Below, one piece after another: positions 44,774 to 53,402 of a DNA stretch of 64,000 bases; the first letter of the stretch is position 1, and each line of letters begins with the position of its first letter. The notes beneath the pieces were generated by a model, which worked only from the letters and a program-made list of their open reading frames with translations, ran no database searches and was not told the origin of the DNA. Origin of the DNA: Sphingomonas sp. 8AM. Its GTDB lineage: Bacteria > Pseudomonadota > Alphaproteobacteria > Sphingomonadales > Sphingomonadaceae. The stretch covers positions 2,172,127 through 2,236,126 of the forward strand of contig NZ_LR733844.1 in the NCBI RefSeq assembly GCF_902506455.1, in the 5' to 3' direction. The position numbers were made by a program, and so were the translations under genes.

Positions 44774-44805
44774 TGCTGGCCTCTCCCTATCAGCAGAGGC
44801 CAGCA
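44774..44805 (-). terminator. Strong hairpin between TonB receptor and DUF6445
   Basis: TGCTGGCCTCT and AGAGGCCAGCA form a perfect 11-bp stem around a 10-nt loop. On the minus strand it follows the receptor stop by 8 bp and is not followed by a clear T run. It may be an intercistronic attenuator or RNA-stabilising hairpin rather than a full terminator. Confidence 0.55.
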
Positions 44806-44812
44806 GGGGTCA

Positions 44813-47662
44813 TCAATAGGTCGCGCGCAACGACAGGCCGAAGCGACGATCGTTGAGCTGATATTGCAGCGGCTGACCGATCGTGCCGATGTAGGTGACG
44901 TTCATGCGATTGGTCAGGTTCACCGCATCCGCCGAGATCGCGACATGGGTGTTGAGGTTGACGCTGACTGAGGCGTCGAGCGACGCGTAGGGCTTGGCAT
45001 ATTGCGGCTGGTTGGTGCCCGCCCCGAACGTCTGGTCGAGATAGCTCGACCGCCAGTTATACGCGAGCCGCGCGGTCAGCGGCCCCTTCTCGTACAGCCC
45101 GATCAGGTTGTAATTATGCTTCGACAATTTTTCGAGCGGCAGCTGCGCCGACATGCCCGACCCGGCGACCGCGAACGGATCGGTGACGTTCGAGTCGACA
45201 TAGGTGTAATTGGCCTGCACCCCGAACCCGCTGAACAGACCGGGCAGGAAGTCGAGGAACTGCTGATAGCCGATCTCGGCGCCCTTGACGGTGCCCTTGC
45301 CCGAATTGAGCACGGTGCTGACGTCATAGGCGCGGCCCTGGAACGTCTGGACCAGCGTACCGCTCGCCAGGAATCCGTCGACCTTCTTGTAGAACAGCCC
45401 GCCGGTCAGCGATCCGGCCGGCGCGAAATACCATTCGGCGGTCAGATCGAAGTTGTTGGACTCGATCGGGTTGAGGCGTGGATTGCCGGAGCTGGCGCTG
45501 GGGCGGCCGGTGATCGGATTGACCTGGTTCGCATTGTTGAGCGTAAGATTGGTCGACAATTGGTCGAAGTTCGGTCGCGCCAGCCCCTTTGAATAGGCGA
45601 AGCGCATCTGGAACTCCTCGGTCAGCCGCGCGCGCAGGTTCACGCTGGGCAATGCGCGGGTGTAGCTCTTGTCGATCGCCAGCGGCGAGGTGGTGCCGTT
45701 GGAATTGAACTGCGTCCCGAACGAGGTGAGGTCGGTCTTGACCAACCGCACGCCCGCGTTGCCGTCGAAGCGGATGCCGCCTGCCGCGAACGCATAATCC
45801 GTCGAGCCCCAGACGGTGTAGGTCTTTTCGGTCTGCGCGTTGAGGTCGCCGGGGGTGAAGGCGTCCTTGGTCTTGGCGCCGAACAGCGCATACAGCGCCT
45901 TGGTCTGCGCCCAGACGTCGCCGGTCACGCCCCCGCCGCCGGGCAGCGCCGGATAGAGCAGGCCGCCGGTCACGCTCTTGCCGTCGAAGAAGTGCGGCGA
46001 TGGCGCCGGCATCGCCAGCTGCGGGTTGCGGGTCAGCGGGATCAGCGCCGTGCCGTCCGGGGCATCGACGCCCGGCCCGGCAGCGCTCAGCCCGACGCCG
46101 TTCCACGTGCCGCGCAGGTCGATCGAATTGTCCGAATAGCGCGCCCCGCCACGCAGCTTCTGGAGGAAGCCGCCCTCGAGATCATAATCGATGTCATAGG
46201 CGAGCGCGAGCGTATCGGCGTTGTTGCGTTGCAGCGCGTCGGCGATGAACGGCGTCGCGTAATTGGCGGGATTGGTCAGCAGCGCCTTGTCGCGCACGTC
46301 CCACCGCGGACGGCTGCCGCGCAGGTCGAAGTCGATGATCGACGGGTGCGGCGATCCGGTCGGCGTGTTCTGGCCCGTGGCGGTGAACAGCGTCAGCACG
46401 TGCCCGTTGCGATCGGCGTTGTAATAGCTCTTCAGATACTGGACGTCGAAATGGACCTTCGCGCGGTCGGTCGCCTGCCAGTCGGCGCCGAGCGTGAAAT
46501 TCTGGCTCTGGCTCCACAATTGCTGGTCGAAGCGCCCGGTCTCGAAATTCTGCTGCTGCAGCGATCCCGACGTCGCATAGCCGTCCTTGTTGAACGTGAA
46601 GGCCGACCCGGGCAGCGGGTTGGACTCCGCGCCGCCGTTGACGGTGTAATAATAGGCGCCGCGGCGGTTGAACCAGTATTTGGCGAGCTGATACTGGCCG
46701 GTGACCAGCAGATTGTCCGCCGCTTGCCACTGGATCGCGGCGGCGATGCCCAGCCGGCGGCGATCGCCGAGATCGTCGTAGACCTGCATCCCCATCGGCG
46801 CCCTGGCATTGGCGGGCGCGCCGGCGATCGACCCGGCCGGGATCGGGTTCTGCGGGTTGGCGAGGATGCCATCCTGGCGATAGGCGCTGGTCGAATAGAC
46901 CGCATTGGCGAGGATGCCGATCTCGCCGATCCCGGTGTCAAAGCGGTTGCTGTACAGCCCCGACGCCGAATAGCCGAACTTGTCGACCCGGTCGTAGTAA
47001 TTGCCGCGGACGGTGCCGCTGATCGTCTGGCCGGGCTGGTCGAACGGCAGGCGCGTGCGCAGGTTCACCGCGGCCCCGACACCGCCCTCGATGATATTGG
47101 CGGGCGCGTTCTTGTAGACGTCGATCCCGGCAAGCAGCTCGGGCGGGATGCCTTCCAGATCGAAGGCGCGACCGCCCGACGCCGAATAGACCGCGCGGCC
47201 ATCGAGGAAGTTCTGGACCTGGGTGAGCCCGCGAACGGTGATCGCCGGCGACGTGCGGTGATCGAAGTCGGTCGCGCCCTCGCCGTAGCGACGCTGGATC
47301 TGGACACCGGTGATGCGTTGCAGTGCTTCGGTGGTGTTGGCGTCGGGCAGCTTGCCGATGTCCTGCGCCTGCACCGAGTCGAGGATCTGGCTGGCGTTGC
47401 GCTTCAGCGCCTGTGCCGACCGCAGCGACTCACGGACGCCGGTGACGACGATATCCTGCTCGTTCTGATCCTGTTGCGCGACCTGCGCGGCGTTCAGCGC
47501 ACCGGTGGGACGATCGGGATTGCTACCCTGTTCGACGCGGATGCTGCCGCTTTGCCCGGTCGGGGCGGCGTTCGTCTGTGCACCCGCCACGCCACTCGAC
47601 CCGCCAGTGGCGATCGCCACCATCGATGCACCGATCAGCCAGCGCGCTTCCAGCTTCCGCAT
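44813..47662 (-). CDS. TonB-dependent receptor (carbohydrate-type)
   Basis: A protein of 949 residues from the ATG at 47662 (GGAGG upstream). The leader M-R-K-L-E-A-R-W-L-I-G-A-S-M-V-A-I-A-T-G is cleaved near G-A-Q. E-Q-D-I-V-V-T-G-V-R-E-S-L, then D-S-V-Q-A-Q-D-I-G-K-L-P-D-A-N-T-T-E-A-L-Q-R-I-T-G-V identify the sphingomonad/xanthomonad TBDR type linked to oligosaccharide uptake. The barrel ends R-F-G-L-S-L-R-A-T-Y. It leads the operon with DUF6445 and the halogenase. The upstream AT-rich region should carry its promoter. Confidence 0.93.
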   Translation of the reverse strand: MRKLEARWLIGASMVAIATGGSSGVAGAQTNAAPTGQSGSIRVEQGSNPDRPTGALNAAQVAQQDQNEQDIVVTGVRESLRSAQALKRNASQILDSVQAQDIGKLPDANTTEALQRITGVQIQRRYGEGATDFDHRTSPAITVRGLTQVQNFLDGRAVYSASGGRAFDLEGIPPELLAGIDVYKNAPANIIEGGVGAAVNLRTRLPFDQPGQTISGTVRGNYYDRVDKFGYSASGLYSNRFDTGIGEIGILANAVYSTSAYRQDGILANPQNPIPAGSIAGAPANARAPMGMQVYDDLGDRRRLGIAAAIQWQAADNLLVTGQYQLAKYWFNRRGAYYYTVNGGAESNPLPGSAFTFNKDGYATSGSLQQQNFETGRFDQQLWSQSQNFTLGADWQATDRAKVHFDVQYLKSYYNADRNGHVLTLFTATGQNTPTGSPHPSIIDFDLRGSRPRWDVRDKALLTNPANYATPFIADALQRNNADTLALAYDIDYDLEGGFLQKLRGGARYSDNSIDLRGTWNGVGLSAAGPGVDAPDGTALIPLTRNPQLAMPAPSPHFFDGKSVTGGLLYPALPGGGGVTGDVWAQTKALYALFGAKTKDAFTPGDLNAQTEKTYTVWGSTDYAFAAGGIRFDGNAGVRLVKTDLTSFGTQFNSNGTTSPLAIDKSYTRALPSVNLRARLTEEFQMRFAYSKGLARPNFDQLSTNLTLNNANQVNPITGRPSASSGNPRLNPIESNNFDLTAEWYFAPAGSLTGGLFYKKVDGFLASGTLVQTFQGRAYDVSTVLNSGKGTVKGAEIGYQQFLDFLPGLFSGFGVQANYTYVDSNVTDPFAVAGSGMSAQLPLEKLSKHNYNLIGLYEKGPLTARLAYNWRSSYLDQTFGAGTNQPQYAKPYASLDASVSVNLNTHVAISADAVNLTNRMNVTYIGTIGQPLQYQLNDRRFGLSLRATY

Positions 47663-48068
47663 ATATCCCCTCCTCAGCATGCTACCGCATTGTTGCGGCT
47701 AACCTAGGCTGCTTCGCACAATTCCAATTGCCAGACAAATATATTTTATAAGATTTTATCCTCGGCTAGGTTTTTATAGCAAGCGTTTGAATATCAAAGG
47801 AAATGCACGATTTTTCTGATTGTAACGGTAGAACCTTCGTCGCTGCGTTTGTCAGACCTTTCGTTTTAATTTCAAATACTTGATGTGCCCGCTTGAGGTT
47901 GGGTTCCCTTGTCCGGCGGGAGACAAGCACCCTGCTCGCCCGACCGTCGGCCACGACCGGCGGGGCATCTCGCGCCACGGCACTCCACCGCCGCTCGATC
48001 GTTGAGCCTCGACGGTCGCGCCGTTACGGCGCTGAAGCCGTGTTACTTACATCTCCACGAGGGTTTGC
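47663..48068. promoter_or_regulatory. Divergent AT-rich promoter region
   Basis: A 406-bp gap between the TonB receptor (minus) and the alcohol dehydrogenase (plus). The left 200 bp are strongly AT-rich (runs of TATTTTATAAGATTTTAT near 47740), as expected for the receptor promoter. The right part is GC-rich. No gene or clear operator is seen. Confidence 0.45.
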
Positions 48069-49130
48069 ATGACCACCACCGCCCACGGCTATGCCGCGCC
48101 GTCCGCCGACGCGCCGCTCGCCCCCTTCACTTTCGAGCGCCGCGACTGCCAGCCCGACGATGTCGCGATCGACATTCTCTTCTGCGGCGTCTGCCACTCC
48201 GACCTTCACACCGCGCGCGGCGAATGGGGCGGCACGCTCTATCCGTGCGTCCCCGGGCACGAGATCGTCGGGCGCGTCAGCGCGGTCGGCGCCGACGTCA
48301 CCAGGTTCGCGGTCGGCGACGTGGTCGGGGTCGGCTGCATGGTCGACAGCTGCGGGCAGTGCGCGTCGTGCCACGAGGGCGAGGAGCAATATTGCGAGAC
48401 CACCGGCTTCGTCGGCACCTATAACGGCCCGGACCCGGTGCTGGGCGGGCATACGTTCGGCGGCTATTCGGACCGGATCGTCGTCAGGCAGGGCTTCGTG
48501 CTGCGGATCGGCCATGACGAGCAGGATCTCGCCGCGGTTGCGCCGCTGCTGTGCGCGGGCATCACCACCTATTCGCCGCTCCGGCACTGGAAGGTCGGAC
48601 CGGGCCAGAAGGTCGGGATCGTCGGGCTCGGCGGGCTCGGGCATATGGGCGTCAAGATCGCCGCGGCGATGGGTGCGGAGGTGTACGTCTTCTCGACCTC
48701 GCCGAACAAGCGCGACGATGCCAAGCGGCTCGGCGCGACCGACCTGATCGTCTCGAAGGACGAGGAGGCAATGGCCGCGCACACCGGCACCTTCGACTTC
48801 ATCCTCAACACCGTCGCGGCGAGCCACAGCCTCGACCCGTTGCTGATGCTGCTCAAGCGCGACGGCACGATGACATTGGTCGGCGTTCCCGAGGAGCCGC
48901 ACCCCTCGCCCTCGGTCGGCGCGCTGGTCTTCAAGCGTCGCGCGATCGCCGGCTCGCTGATCGGCGGGATCGCCGAGACGCAGGAGATGCTCGACTTCTG
49001 CCACGACCACGGGCTGACCGCCGATATCGAGCTGCTGGCGATGAAGGACATCGAGCAGGGCTATGACCGGATGCAGCGGAGCGATGTGAAGTACCGCTTC
49101 GTCATCGACATGGCGACACTCGACAAATAA
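48069..49130 (+). CDS. Zinc-dependent NAD(P) alcohol dehydrogenase (YahK/CAD-like)
   Basis: A medium-chain dehydrogenase of 353 residues. Catalytic zinc ligands lie in F-C-G-V-C-H-S-D-L-H and G-H-E-I-V-G. The structural zinc lobe has four Cys in C-G-Q-C-A-S-C-H-E-G-E-E-Q-Y-C. The cofactor site reads G-L-G-G-L-G-H-M-G-V, and the V-F-S-T-S-P-N-K-R loop points to NADPH use, as in cinnamyl-alcohol/YahK-type aldehyde reductases. It probably reduces a broad range of aldehydes. The last codons already contain TCGACATG, the first unit of the octad repeat family. Confidence 0.92.
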   Translation: MTTTAHGYAAPSADAPLAPFTFERRDCQPDDVAIDILFCGVCHSDLHTARGEWGGTLYPCVPGHEIVGRVSAVGADVTRFAVGDVVGVGCMVDSCGQCASCHEGEEQYCETTGFVGTYNGPDPVLGGHTFGGYSDRIVVRQGFVLRIGHDEQDLAAVAPLLCAGITTYSPLRHWKVGPGQKVGIVGLGGLGHMGVKIAAAMGAEVYVFSTSPNKRDDAKRLGATDLIVSKDEEAMAAHTGTFDFILNTVAASHSLDPLLMLLKRDGTMTLVGVPEEPHPSPSVGALVFKRRAIAGSLIGGIAETQEMLDFCHDHGLTADIELLAMKDIEQGYDRMQRSDVKYRFVIDMATLDK

Positions 49131-49179
49131 GTTGACGGGTCGACGGGTCGACGTGTCGCGATGTCGACACGTCGACCTG
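49105..49179 (+). repeat. Octad array A1 (TCGACATG family)
   Basis: Six consecutive 8-bp units at 49132-49179 (TTGACGGG, TCGACGGG, TCGACGTG, TCGCGATG, TCGACACG, TCGACCTG), starting 1 bp after the dehydrogenase stop. Two looser units, from TCGACATG at 49105, lie in its last codons. Consensus TCGACATG. Confidence 0.8.
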
Positions 49180-49215
49180 GGGCCAAGCGACATTCGCCGG
49201 GCACCCGCCCTCGTT

Positions 49216-49252
49216 CGTCTTCCCGGACCTGATCCGGGCTCCCGCTTTCACG
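49216..49252. repeat. Family R palindromic element, half copy
   Basis: CCCGGACCTGATCCGGGCTC followed by CCGCTTT matches the left half of the 6671, 8203 and 35322 elements. The inverted partner half is missing. Confidence 0.65.
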
Positions 49253-49301
49253 GCAGTCGCCGGATTCAGGCTCATGCGAAAGCGGAAGGAAAAGGGGTAT
49301 C

Positions 49302-49430
49302 CACGCGGAGGCGCGGAAGACGCAACGATGTTGTGCTCGCCTCTCCGCTGCCTGTCCGCTCACGATCCGGCGTGACAGGATGACGCGTGCCCCACGCGCT
49401 ACACCTCCGCGTCCTCCGCGCCTCCGCGTG
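49302..49430. repeat. Family P long inverted repeat, copy 1
   Basis: CACGCGGAGGCGCGGAAGA at 49302-49320 pairs with TCCTCCGCGCCTCCGCGTG at 49412-49430 (18 of 19 bases), enclosing about 90 bp. Similar pairs are at 52607-52738 and 53176-53300. It looks like a miniature palindromic element. Confidence 0.75.
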
Positions 49431-49556
49431 AATCAAACCTTCTTCCGACGCCCGGCGTGCCGAACCCGCATGGCGATCGGCCCCGGCACGAAAGCGCACT
49501 GGCGCGCCGCGTGCCGGGATGCGATGCTCGCCGACAACACAGGCGAGAGGATCGAC

Positions 49557-51653
49557 ATGGCAGCGGGGATGGCGGCGACGCAGCAACGGCTCACCCCGCA
49601 GACCGCGCGCGAATGGCTGTTGTGGGGCGCGGTGACGCTGCTCGGTGCGGGCGCGCTGGGCGTCGTCGCGCTCCACCGCGGCGAGCCGGTCAACGCGCTG
49701 TGGATCGTGACCGCCGCGCTCTGCACCTATCTCGTTGCGTACCGCTTCTACGCCCTGTTCATCGCCACCCGCGTCGCACGCGTCGATCCGGCGCGCGCGA
49801 CGCCCGCGGTGCGCCGCGCCGACGGGCTCGACTTCGTCCCGACCGATCGCAACGTGCTGTTCGGGCATCATTTCGCCGCGATCGCCGGCGCGGGGCCGCT
49901 GGTCGGGCCGGTGCTCGCGGCGCAGATGGGCTATCTGCCCGGAACGCTCTGGCTGCTGGTCGGGGTGGTGTTCGCCGGCGCGGTGCAGGATTTCCTGATC
50001 CTGTTCTGCTCGACGCGCCGCGACGCCCGCTCGCTGGGCGACATGATCCGCACCGAGATGGGGCGCGTCCCCGGCACGATCGCGCTGGTCGGGGTGCTCG
50101 CGATCATGGTCATCCTGCTCGCGGTGCTGGCGCTGGTCGTCGTCAAGGCGCTCGCCGACAGTCCGTGGGGGACGTTCACCGTCGCCGCGACGATCCCGAT
50201 CGCGCTGTTCATGGGGCTGTACGGTCGCTTCCTGCGCCCCGGCCGGATCGCGGAGATGTCGGGGATCGGCTTCGTGCTGCTGATGGCGGCGATCATGGGC
50301 GGGCAGCATGTCGCCGCCTCCCCTGCCCTCGCGCCGCTGTTCACGCTGACCGGGCCGACACTCGCGCTCGCGCTGATGGCCTATGGCTTCATCGCCTCGG
50401 TGGTGCCGGTGTGGCTGCTGCTCGCGCCGCGCGATTACCTGTCGACCTTCCTCAAGATCGGGGTGATCGCCGGGCTCGCGCTCGGCATCCTGATCGTCCG
50501 GCCCACGCTGCAGATGCCGGCGGTGACGCACTTCATCGACGGCACCGGCCCGGCATTCGCGGGGGCGCTGTTCCCGTTCCTGTTCATCACGATCGCGTGC
50601 GGCGCGGTGTCGGGCTTCCACGCGCTGATCGCCAGCGGCACCACGCCGAAGATGATCGCCACCGAAAGCGACCTGCGCTTCATCGGCTATGGCGCGATGC
50701 TGACCGAGAGCTTCGTCGCGGTGATGGCGCTGATCGCGGCGTGCGTGCTCGACCCGGCGGTCTATTTCGCGATGAACGCCCCCGCCGCGCTGATCGGCAC
50801 CGATGTCGCCAGCGCCGCGCAGGCGATCGGCCAATGGGGCTTCCGGATCCAGCCCGAGGCGCTGGCGCAGATCGCGCGCGACGTCGGCGAGGGCACGATC
50901 CTCAGCCGCGCGGGCGGCGCGCCGACGCTGGCGGTGGGGATGGCGCATATCCTCAGCCGCGTGATCGGCGGGCCGGCGCTGATGGCCTTCTGGTACCATT
51001 TCGCGATCCTGTTCGAGGCGCTGTTCATCCTCACCACCGTCGATGCCGGCACGCGCGTGGCGCGCTTCATGATCCAGGATCTGCTCGGCAGCGTAATCCC
51101 GGCGATGCGCGCGACCGAGAAACTGGCGCCGAACCTGATCGCGACCGCGCTGGCGGTCGGCGCATGGGGCTGGTTCCTGTATCAGGGCGTCACCGATCCG
51201 CTCGGCGGGATCAACACGCTGTGGCCGCTGTTCGGCATCTCCAACCAGATGCTCGCCGCGATCGCGCTGGTGCTCGCGACGGTGATCCTGTTCCGCATGA
51301 AGCGGCAGCGTTATGCATGGGTGACGATCGCGCCGACGATCTGGCTGCTGATCTGCACGCTGACCGCCGGCTGGCAGAAGCTGTTCCACCCCGATCCGCG
51401 CATCGGCTTCCTGTCGCACGCCGACAAGTTCGCGCAGGCGCTGGCGGAGGGCCGGCTGCTCGCCCCCGCCAAGGCCCCCGCCGACATGGCGCGGATCGTC
51501 TTCAACGACCGCGTCGACGCCGCGGTGTGCGCGTTCTTCGTCGTGCTGGTGCTGGCGATCGTCGGCTACGGCGTCGCGGTCGCGCGGCGTGCGCTCGCCA
51601 GCGACCAGCCGACCGCGCAGGAGACGGAGGGTGAGCATGTCATACTGGTCTAG
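49557..51653 (+). CDS. cstA: Carbon starvation protein CstA (pyruvate transporter)
   Basis: A protein of 698 residues from the ATG at 49557 (GAGAGG upstream), with about 16-18 membrane helices. Diagnostic blocks are R-F-Y-A-L-F-I-A-T-R-V near residue 61, F-G-H-H-F-A-A-I-A-G-A-G-P-L-V-G-P-V-L-A-A-Q, and C-G-A-V-S-G-F-H-A-L-I-A-S-G-T-T-P-K. CstA and its homologue BtsT import pyruvate, and CstA is induced by carbon limitation. The YbdD gene overlaps its end, the standard pairing. Frames reaching further upstream pass through repeats and are not used. Confidence 0.95.
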   Translation: MAAGMAATQQRLTPQTAREWLLWGAVTLLGAGALGVVALHRGEPVNALWIVTAALCTYLVAYRFYALFIATRVARVDPARATPAVRRADGLDFVPTDRNVLFGHHFAAIAGAGPLVGPVLAAQMGYLPGTLWLLVGVVFAGAVQDFLILFCSTRRDARSLGDMIRTEMGRVPGTIALVGVLAIMVILLAVLALVVVKALADSPWGTFTVAATIPIALFMGLYGRFLRPGRIAEMSGIGFVLLMAAIMGGQHVAASPALAPLFTLTGPTLALALMAYGFIASVVPVWLLLAPRDYLSTFLKIGVIAGLALGILIVRPTLQMPAVTHFIDGTGPAFAGALFPFLFITIACGAVSGFHALIASGTTPKMIATESDLRFIGYGAMLTESFVAVMALIAACVLDPAVYFAMNAPAALIGTDVASAAQAIGQWGFRIQPEALAQIARDVGEGTILSRAGGAPTLAVGMAHILSRVIGGPALMAFWYHFAILFEALFILTTVDAGTRVARFMIQDLLGSVIPAMRATEKLAPNLIATALAVGAWGWFLYQGVTDPLGGINTLWPLFGISNQMLAAIALVLATVILFRMKRQRYAWVTIAPTIWLLICTLTAGWQKLFHPDPRIGFLSHADKFAQALAEGRLLAPAKAPADMARIVFNDRVDAAVCAFFVVLVLAIVGYGVAVARRALASDQPTAQETEGEHVILV

Positions 51654-51825
51654 GGCGGTGCAGACCGCGCGGCTGATGGTCGGCGTCCCCGATTACGACG
51701 CCTATTGCGCACACCGCGCCGCGCACCACCCCGACGAGCCGGTGCTGAGCCGCGCCGCTTTCCACCGCGACCGGATCGAGCGCCGCTACGGCACGGGCAA
51801 GGGCGCACCACCGCGGTGTTGCTGA
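51637..51825 (+). CDS. YbdD/YjiX family (DUF466) small protein
   Basis: A protein of 62 residues from the ATG at 51637, overlapping the cstA end by 17 bp, with GGAGG just upstream. It has the family pattern: an aromatic N-terminus (M-S-Y-W-S-R), V-P-D-Y-D-A-Y-C-A-H-R-A-A-H-H-P-D-E-P-V and L-S-R-A-A-F-H-R-D-R-I-E-R-R-Y-G. YbdD/YjiX proteins are obligate partners of CstA-family transporters. The Cys-Cys at the end is unusual. Confidence 0.92.
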   Translation: MSYWSRAVQTARLMVGVPDYDAYCAHRAAHHPDEPVLSRAAFHRDRIERRYGTGKGAPPRCC

Positions 51826-51902
51826 CCCGGTCCGGTGCGGTGGCTTGCAGTATGGTCATGCCGTTCTAGGCTCGTCGGGGGGCGTTGGACGGGGGAGCGG
51901 GG

Positions 51903-52493
51903 ATGCGGCGGAACATCGTATCGGGGTTGATCGGCGGGGCGGCATTGCTGGTGGCCGGCTGGCTGCTCGGGCGGCTCGGTGTGGAAACCCCGCCCCTGCC
52001 GGCTGATGGCGTGAAGGTGGTCGCGGCGCCGACGGGTGTCACACCGGCGCCGCCCGCGGGCGCACGGGCGACCACGGCCCCTGCCCTGCCGACGCCCGCG
52101 GCGACGCCGGACAGCGCGCCCGCGCACGTTCCGGAGGACGATGCGGTGCGGGGCGCGTTCCTCGACCCGGCGTTCGAGCCGAAAGCGCTGTATCGTCGCC
52201 TGCGCGCCGAGCCGGTCGATCCCGCGGCGGCCGCGCGGATGCAACGGGCGATCGACGGCGGGCTGGGCAAGATCCCCTATCTCGACCGCGAACAACTGCG
52301 GGTGCGGTGCGCGACGACGTTGTGCGAGATCCACGGGCCGTTCGCGCACGGCGCCACTTCCGACAACGTCAACGTCGCAATGCAGCAGCTTCAGGGCGAC
52401 CAGCTGCGCACCCCGCTCGCGGCGGCGGGGCTGGAGATTATCACCGCCGCATTCGGGCCGGACGGATTTACGCTTTACACCAGACGAAACTGA
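51903..52493 (+). CDS. Hypothetical membrane-anchored protein
   Basis: A protein of 196 residues with one N-terminal transmembrane helix (I-V-S-G-L-I-G-G-A-A-L-L-V-A-G-W-L-L-G). A Pro/Ala/Thr-rich periplasmic linker (residues about 45-85) leads to a compact C-terminal domain with a Cys pair (V-R-C-A-T-T-L-C-E-I-H-G) that could form a disulfide. No family is recognised. GGGGGAGC precedes the ATG. It may belong to the cstA transcription unit. Confidence 0.65.
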   Translation: MRRNIVSGLIGGAALLVAGWLLGRLGVETPPLPADGVKVVAAPTGVTPAPPAGARATTAPALPTPAATPDSAPAHVPEDDAVRGAFLDPAFEPKALYRRLRAEPVDPAAAARMQRAIDGGLGKIPYLDREQLRVRCATTLCEIHGPFAHGATSDNVNVAMQQLQGDQLRTPLAAAGLEIITAAFGPDGFTLYTRRN

Positions 52494-52510
52494 CGCTGCG
52501 TGCTGGATTG

Positions 52511-52526
52511 TCGACATGACGACATG
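52511..52526 (+). repeat. Octad array A2
   Basis: TCGACATG and ACGACATG in direct 8-bp tandem, then degenerate units, 18 bp after the end of the upstream gene. Confidence 0.6.
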
Positions 52527-52556
52527 TGGGAGAGGCGTGCGTGGCTCGGTTCTGGG

Positions 52557-52580
52557 TCGACGCGTCGATCTGTCGACACA
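52557..52580 (+). repeat. Octad array A3
   Basis: Three 8-bp units: TCGACGCG, TCGATCTG, TCGACACA. Confidence 0.65.
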
Positions 52581-52606
52581 CATCGCGCGTCTGGCAGAAG
52601 AAGGGG

Positions 52607-52738
52607 TTCACGCGGCGGCGCGGAGGCGCAAAGGGGTGTCCGCCGGAGGCATCGCGCGTCTGGCCTCGCGATTGCGTGAGGGGAAGGGCCGGAAGCGGCG
52701 AGCGTAACATCTCCGCGCTCCCTGTGGCTCCGCGCGAA
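52607..52738. repeat. Family P long inverted repeat, copy 2
   Basis: Left arm TTCACGCGGCGGCGCGGAGG at 52607-52626 and a decayed right arm (CTCCGCGCTCCCTGTGGCTC, CGCGCGAA) at 52711-52738. The flank GGCAGAAGAA just before the left arm is shared with copy 3. Confidence 0.65.
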
Positions 52739-52845
52739 TAATCCCGCTCAAGTTGGTCCCTCAGCGCTGACCGGTCGATCATCTTCCAGCAGGTCGCCCG
52801 CACGTTCCATGTGTCTCCTGCCCTTCCTCTAACCAGTGGTTCATG

Positions 52846-52869
52846 TCGACAATCCGACACCTCGACTTC
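52846..52869 (+). repeat. Octad array A4
   Basis: Three units: TCGACAAT, CCGACACC, TCGACTTC, directly before the 29-bp-armed palindrome. Confidence 0.6.
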
Positions 52870-52885
52870 CTGCCTTCTGCCAATC

Positions 52886-52960
52886 GTCACTGCGAGCGTA
52901 GCGAAGCAATCCAGGGCGTCGTGGTCCGGCGCTGGATTGCTTCGCTACGCTCGCAACGAC
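52886..52960. repeat. Palindrome with 29-bp arms
   Basis: The left arm (52886-52914) contains TGCGAGCGTAGCGAAGCAAT, and the right arm (52932-52960) carries its reverse complement. Arms match at 26 of 29 positions around a 17-bp centre. This sequence type (TTGCGAGCGTAGCGAAGCAA) is a widespread intergenic repeat in many bacterial genomes. Confidence 0.75.
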
Positions 52961-53004
52961 GTGGTGCTGGAACGATGTGGAGGAGAGCCGGCCGATGGTT
53001 CCCG

Positions 53005-53068
53005 TCTACACCTCGACACCCCGACACCCCGGCACGCCGACGCCTCGACATGCCGGTACGACGGCAGC
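53005..53068 (+). repeat. Octad array A5 (longest)
   Basis: Eight consecutive 8-bp units: TCTACACC, TCGACACC, CCGACACC, CCGGCACG, CCGACGCC, TCGACATG, CCGGTACG, ACGGCAGC. The register is kept over 64 bp. Confidence 0.75.
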
Positions 53069-53175
53069 TCTCCCTCCCCCCTTCCCTGCCCTTCCCTGCC
53101 CTGCCCTGCCCCTACGCGCGCGTCGGTATGCGTCCGCAGCGCCGAACGACCGTCGGCATCCGGGCAGAAGAATGG

Positions 53176-53300
53176 TTCACGCCGAGGCGCGGAGGTGTGT
53201 TCGAACGTCGCCGGGCACACCCGTCCTAGCACCGGCATGAGGGGACCGGTGCGGGAGCCGCACGCGCAACACTTCCGCGTCCTCTGCGCCTCCGCGCGAA
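53176..53300. repeat. Family P long inverted repeat, copy 3
   Basis: Left arm TTCACGCCGAGGCGCGGAGG (53176-53195). The right arm at 53272-53300 contains CTTCCGCGTCCTCTGCGCCT and ends TCCGCGCGAA. Same architecture as copies 1 and 2. Confidence 0.7.
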
Positions 53301-53402
53301 CCATCTGCGTCAGGCTTCCACAGGCGCCGACCGATCGATCAGCGTCCGGCAGGTCGCTCTCCCTTCCTCGAAGGCTCCTGCCCGTCCGCTGTCCGGCGGA
53401 TG

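Larger units (their letters stand above)
49131..49556. other. Repeat-filled intergenic region before cstA
   Basis: A 426-bp gap holding octad array A1, a half copy of repeat family R and one long inverted repeat of family P. No gene is convincing. The open frame that extends upstream of cstA through this stretch is repeat sequence. Confidence 0.6.

Noticed and set aside
45992..47707. Long plus-strand open frame opposite the TonB receptor
   Set aside because: It is an antisense shadow of a strongly supported gene. Its product is Arg/Val-biased without domain motifs, a common artefact of high GC content.
52607..53300. Small genes translated from the palindromic repeats
   Set aside because: The frames follow the inverted-repeat sequence and recur in antisense form, as expected for non-coding repeats.
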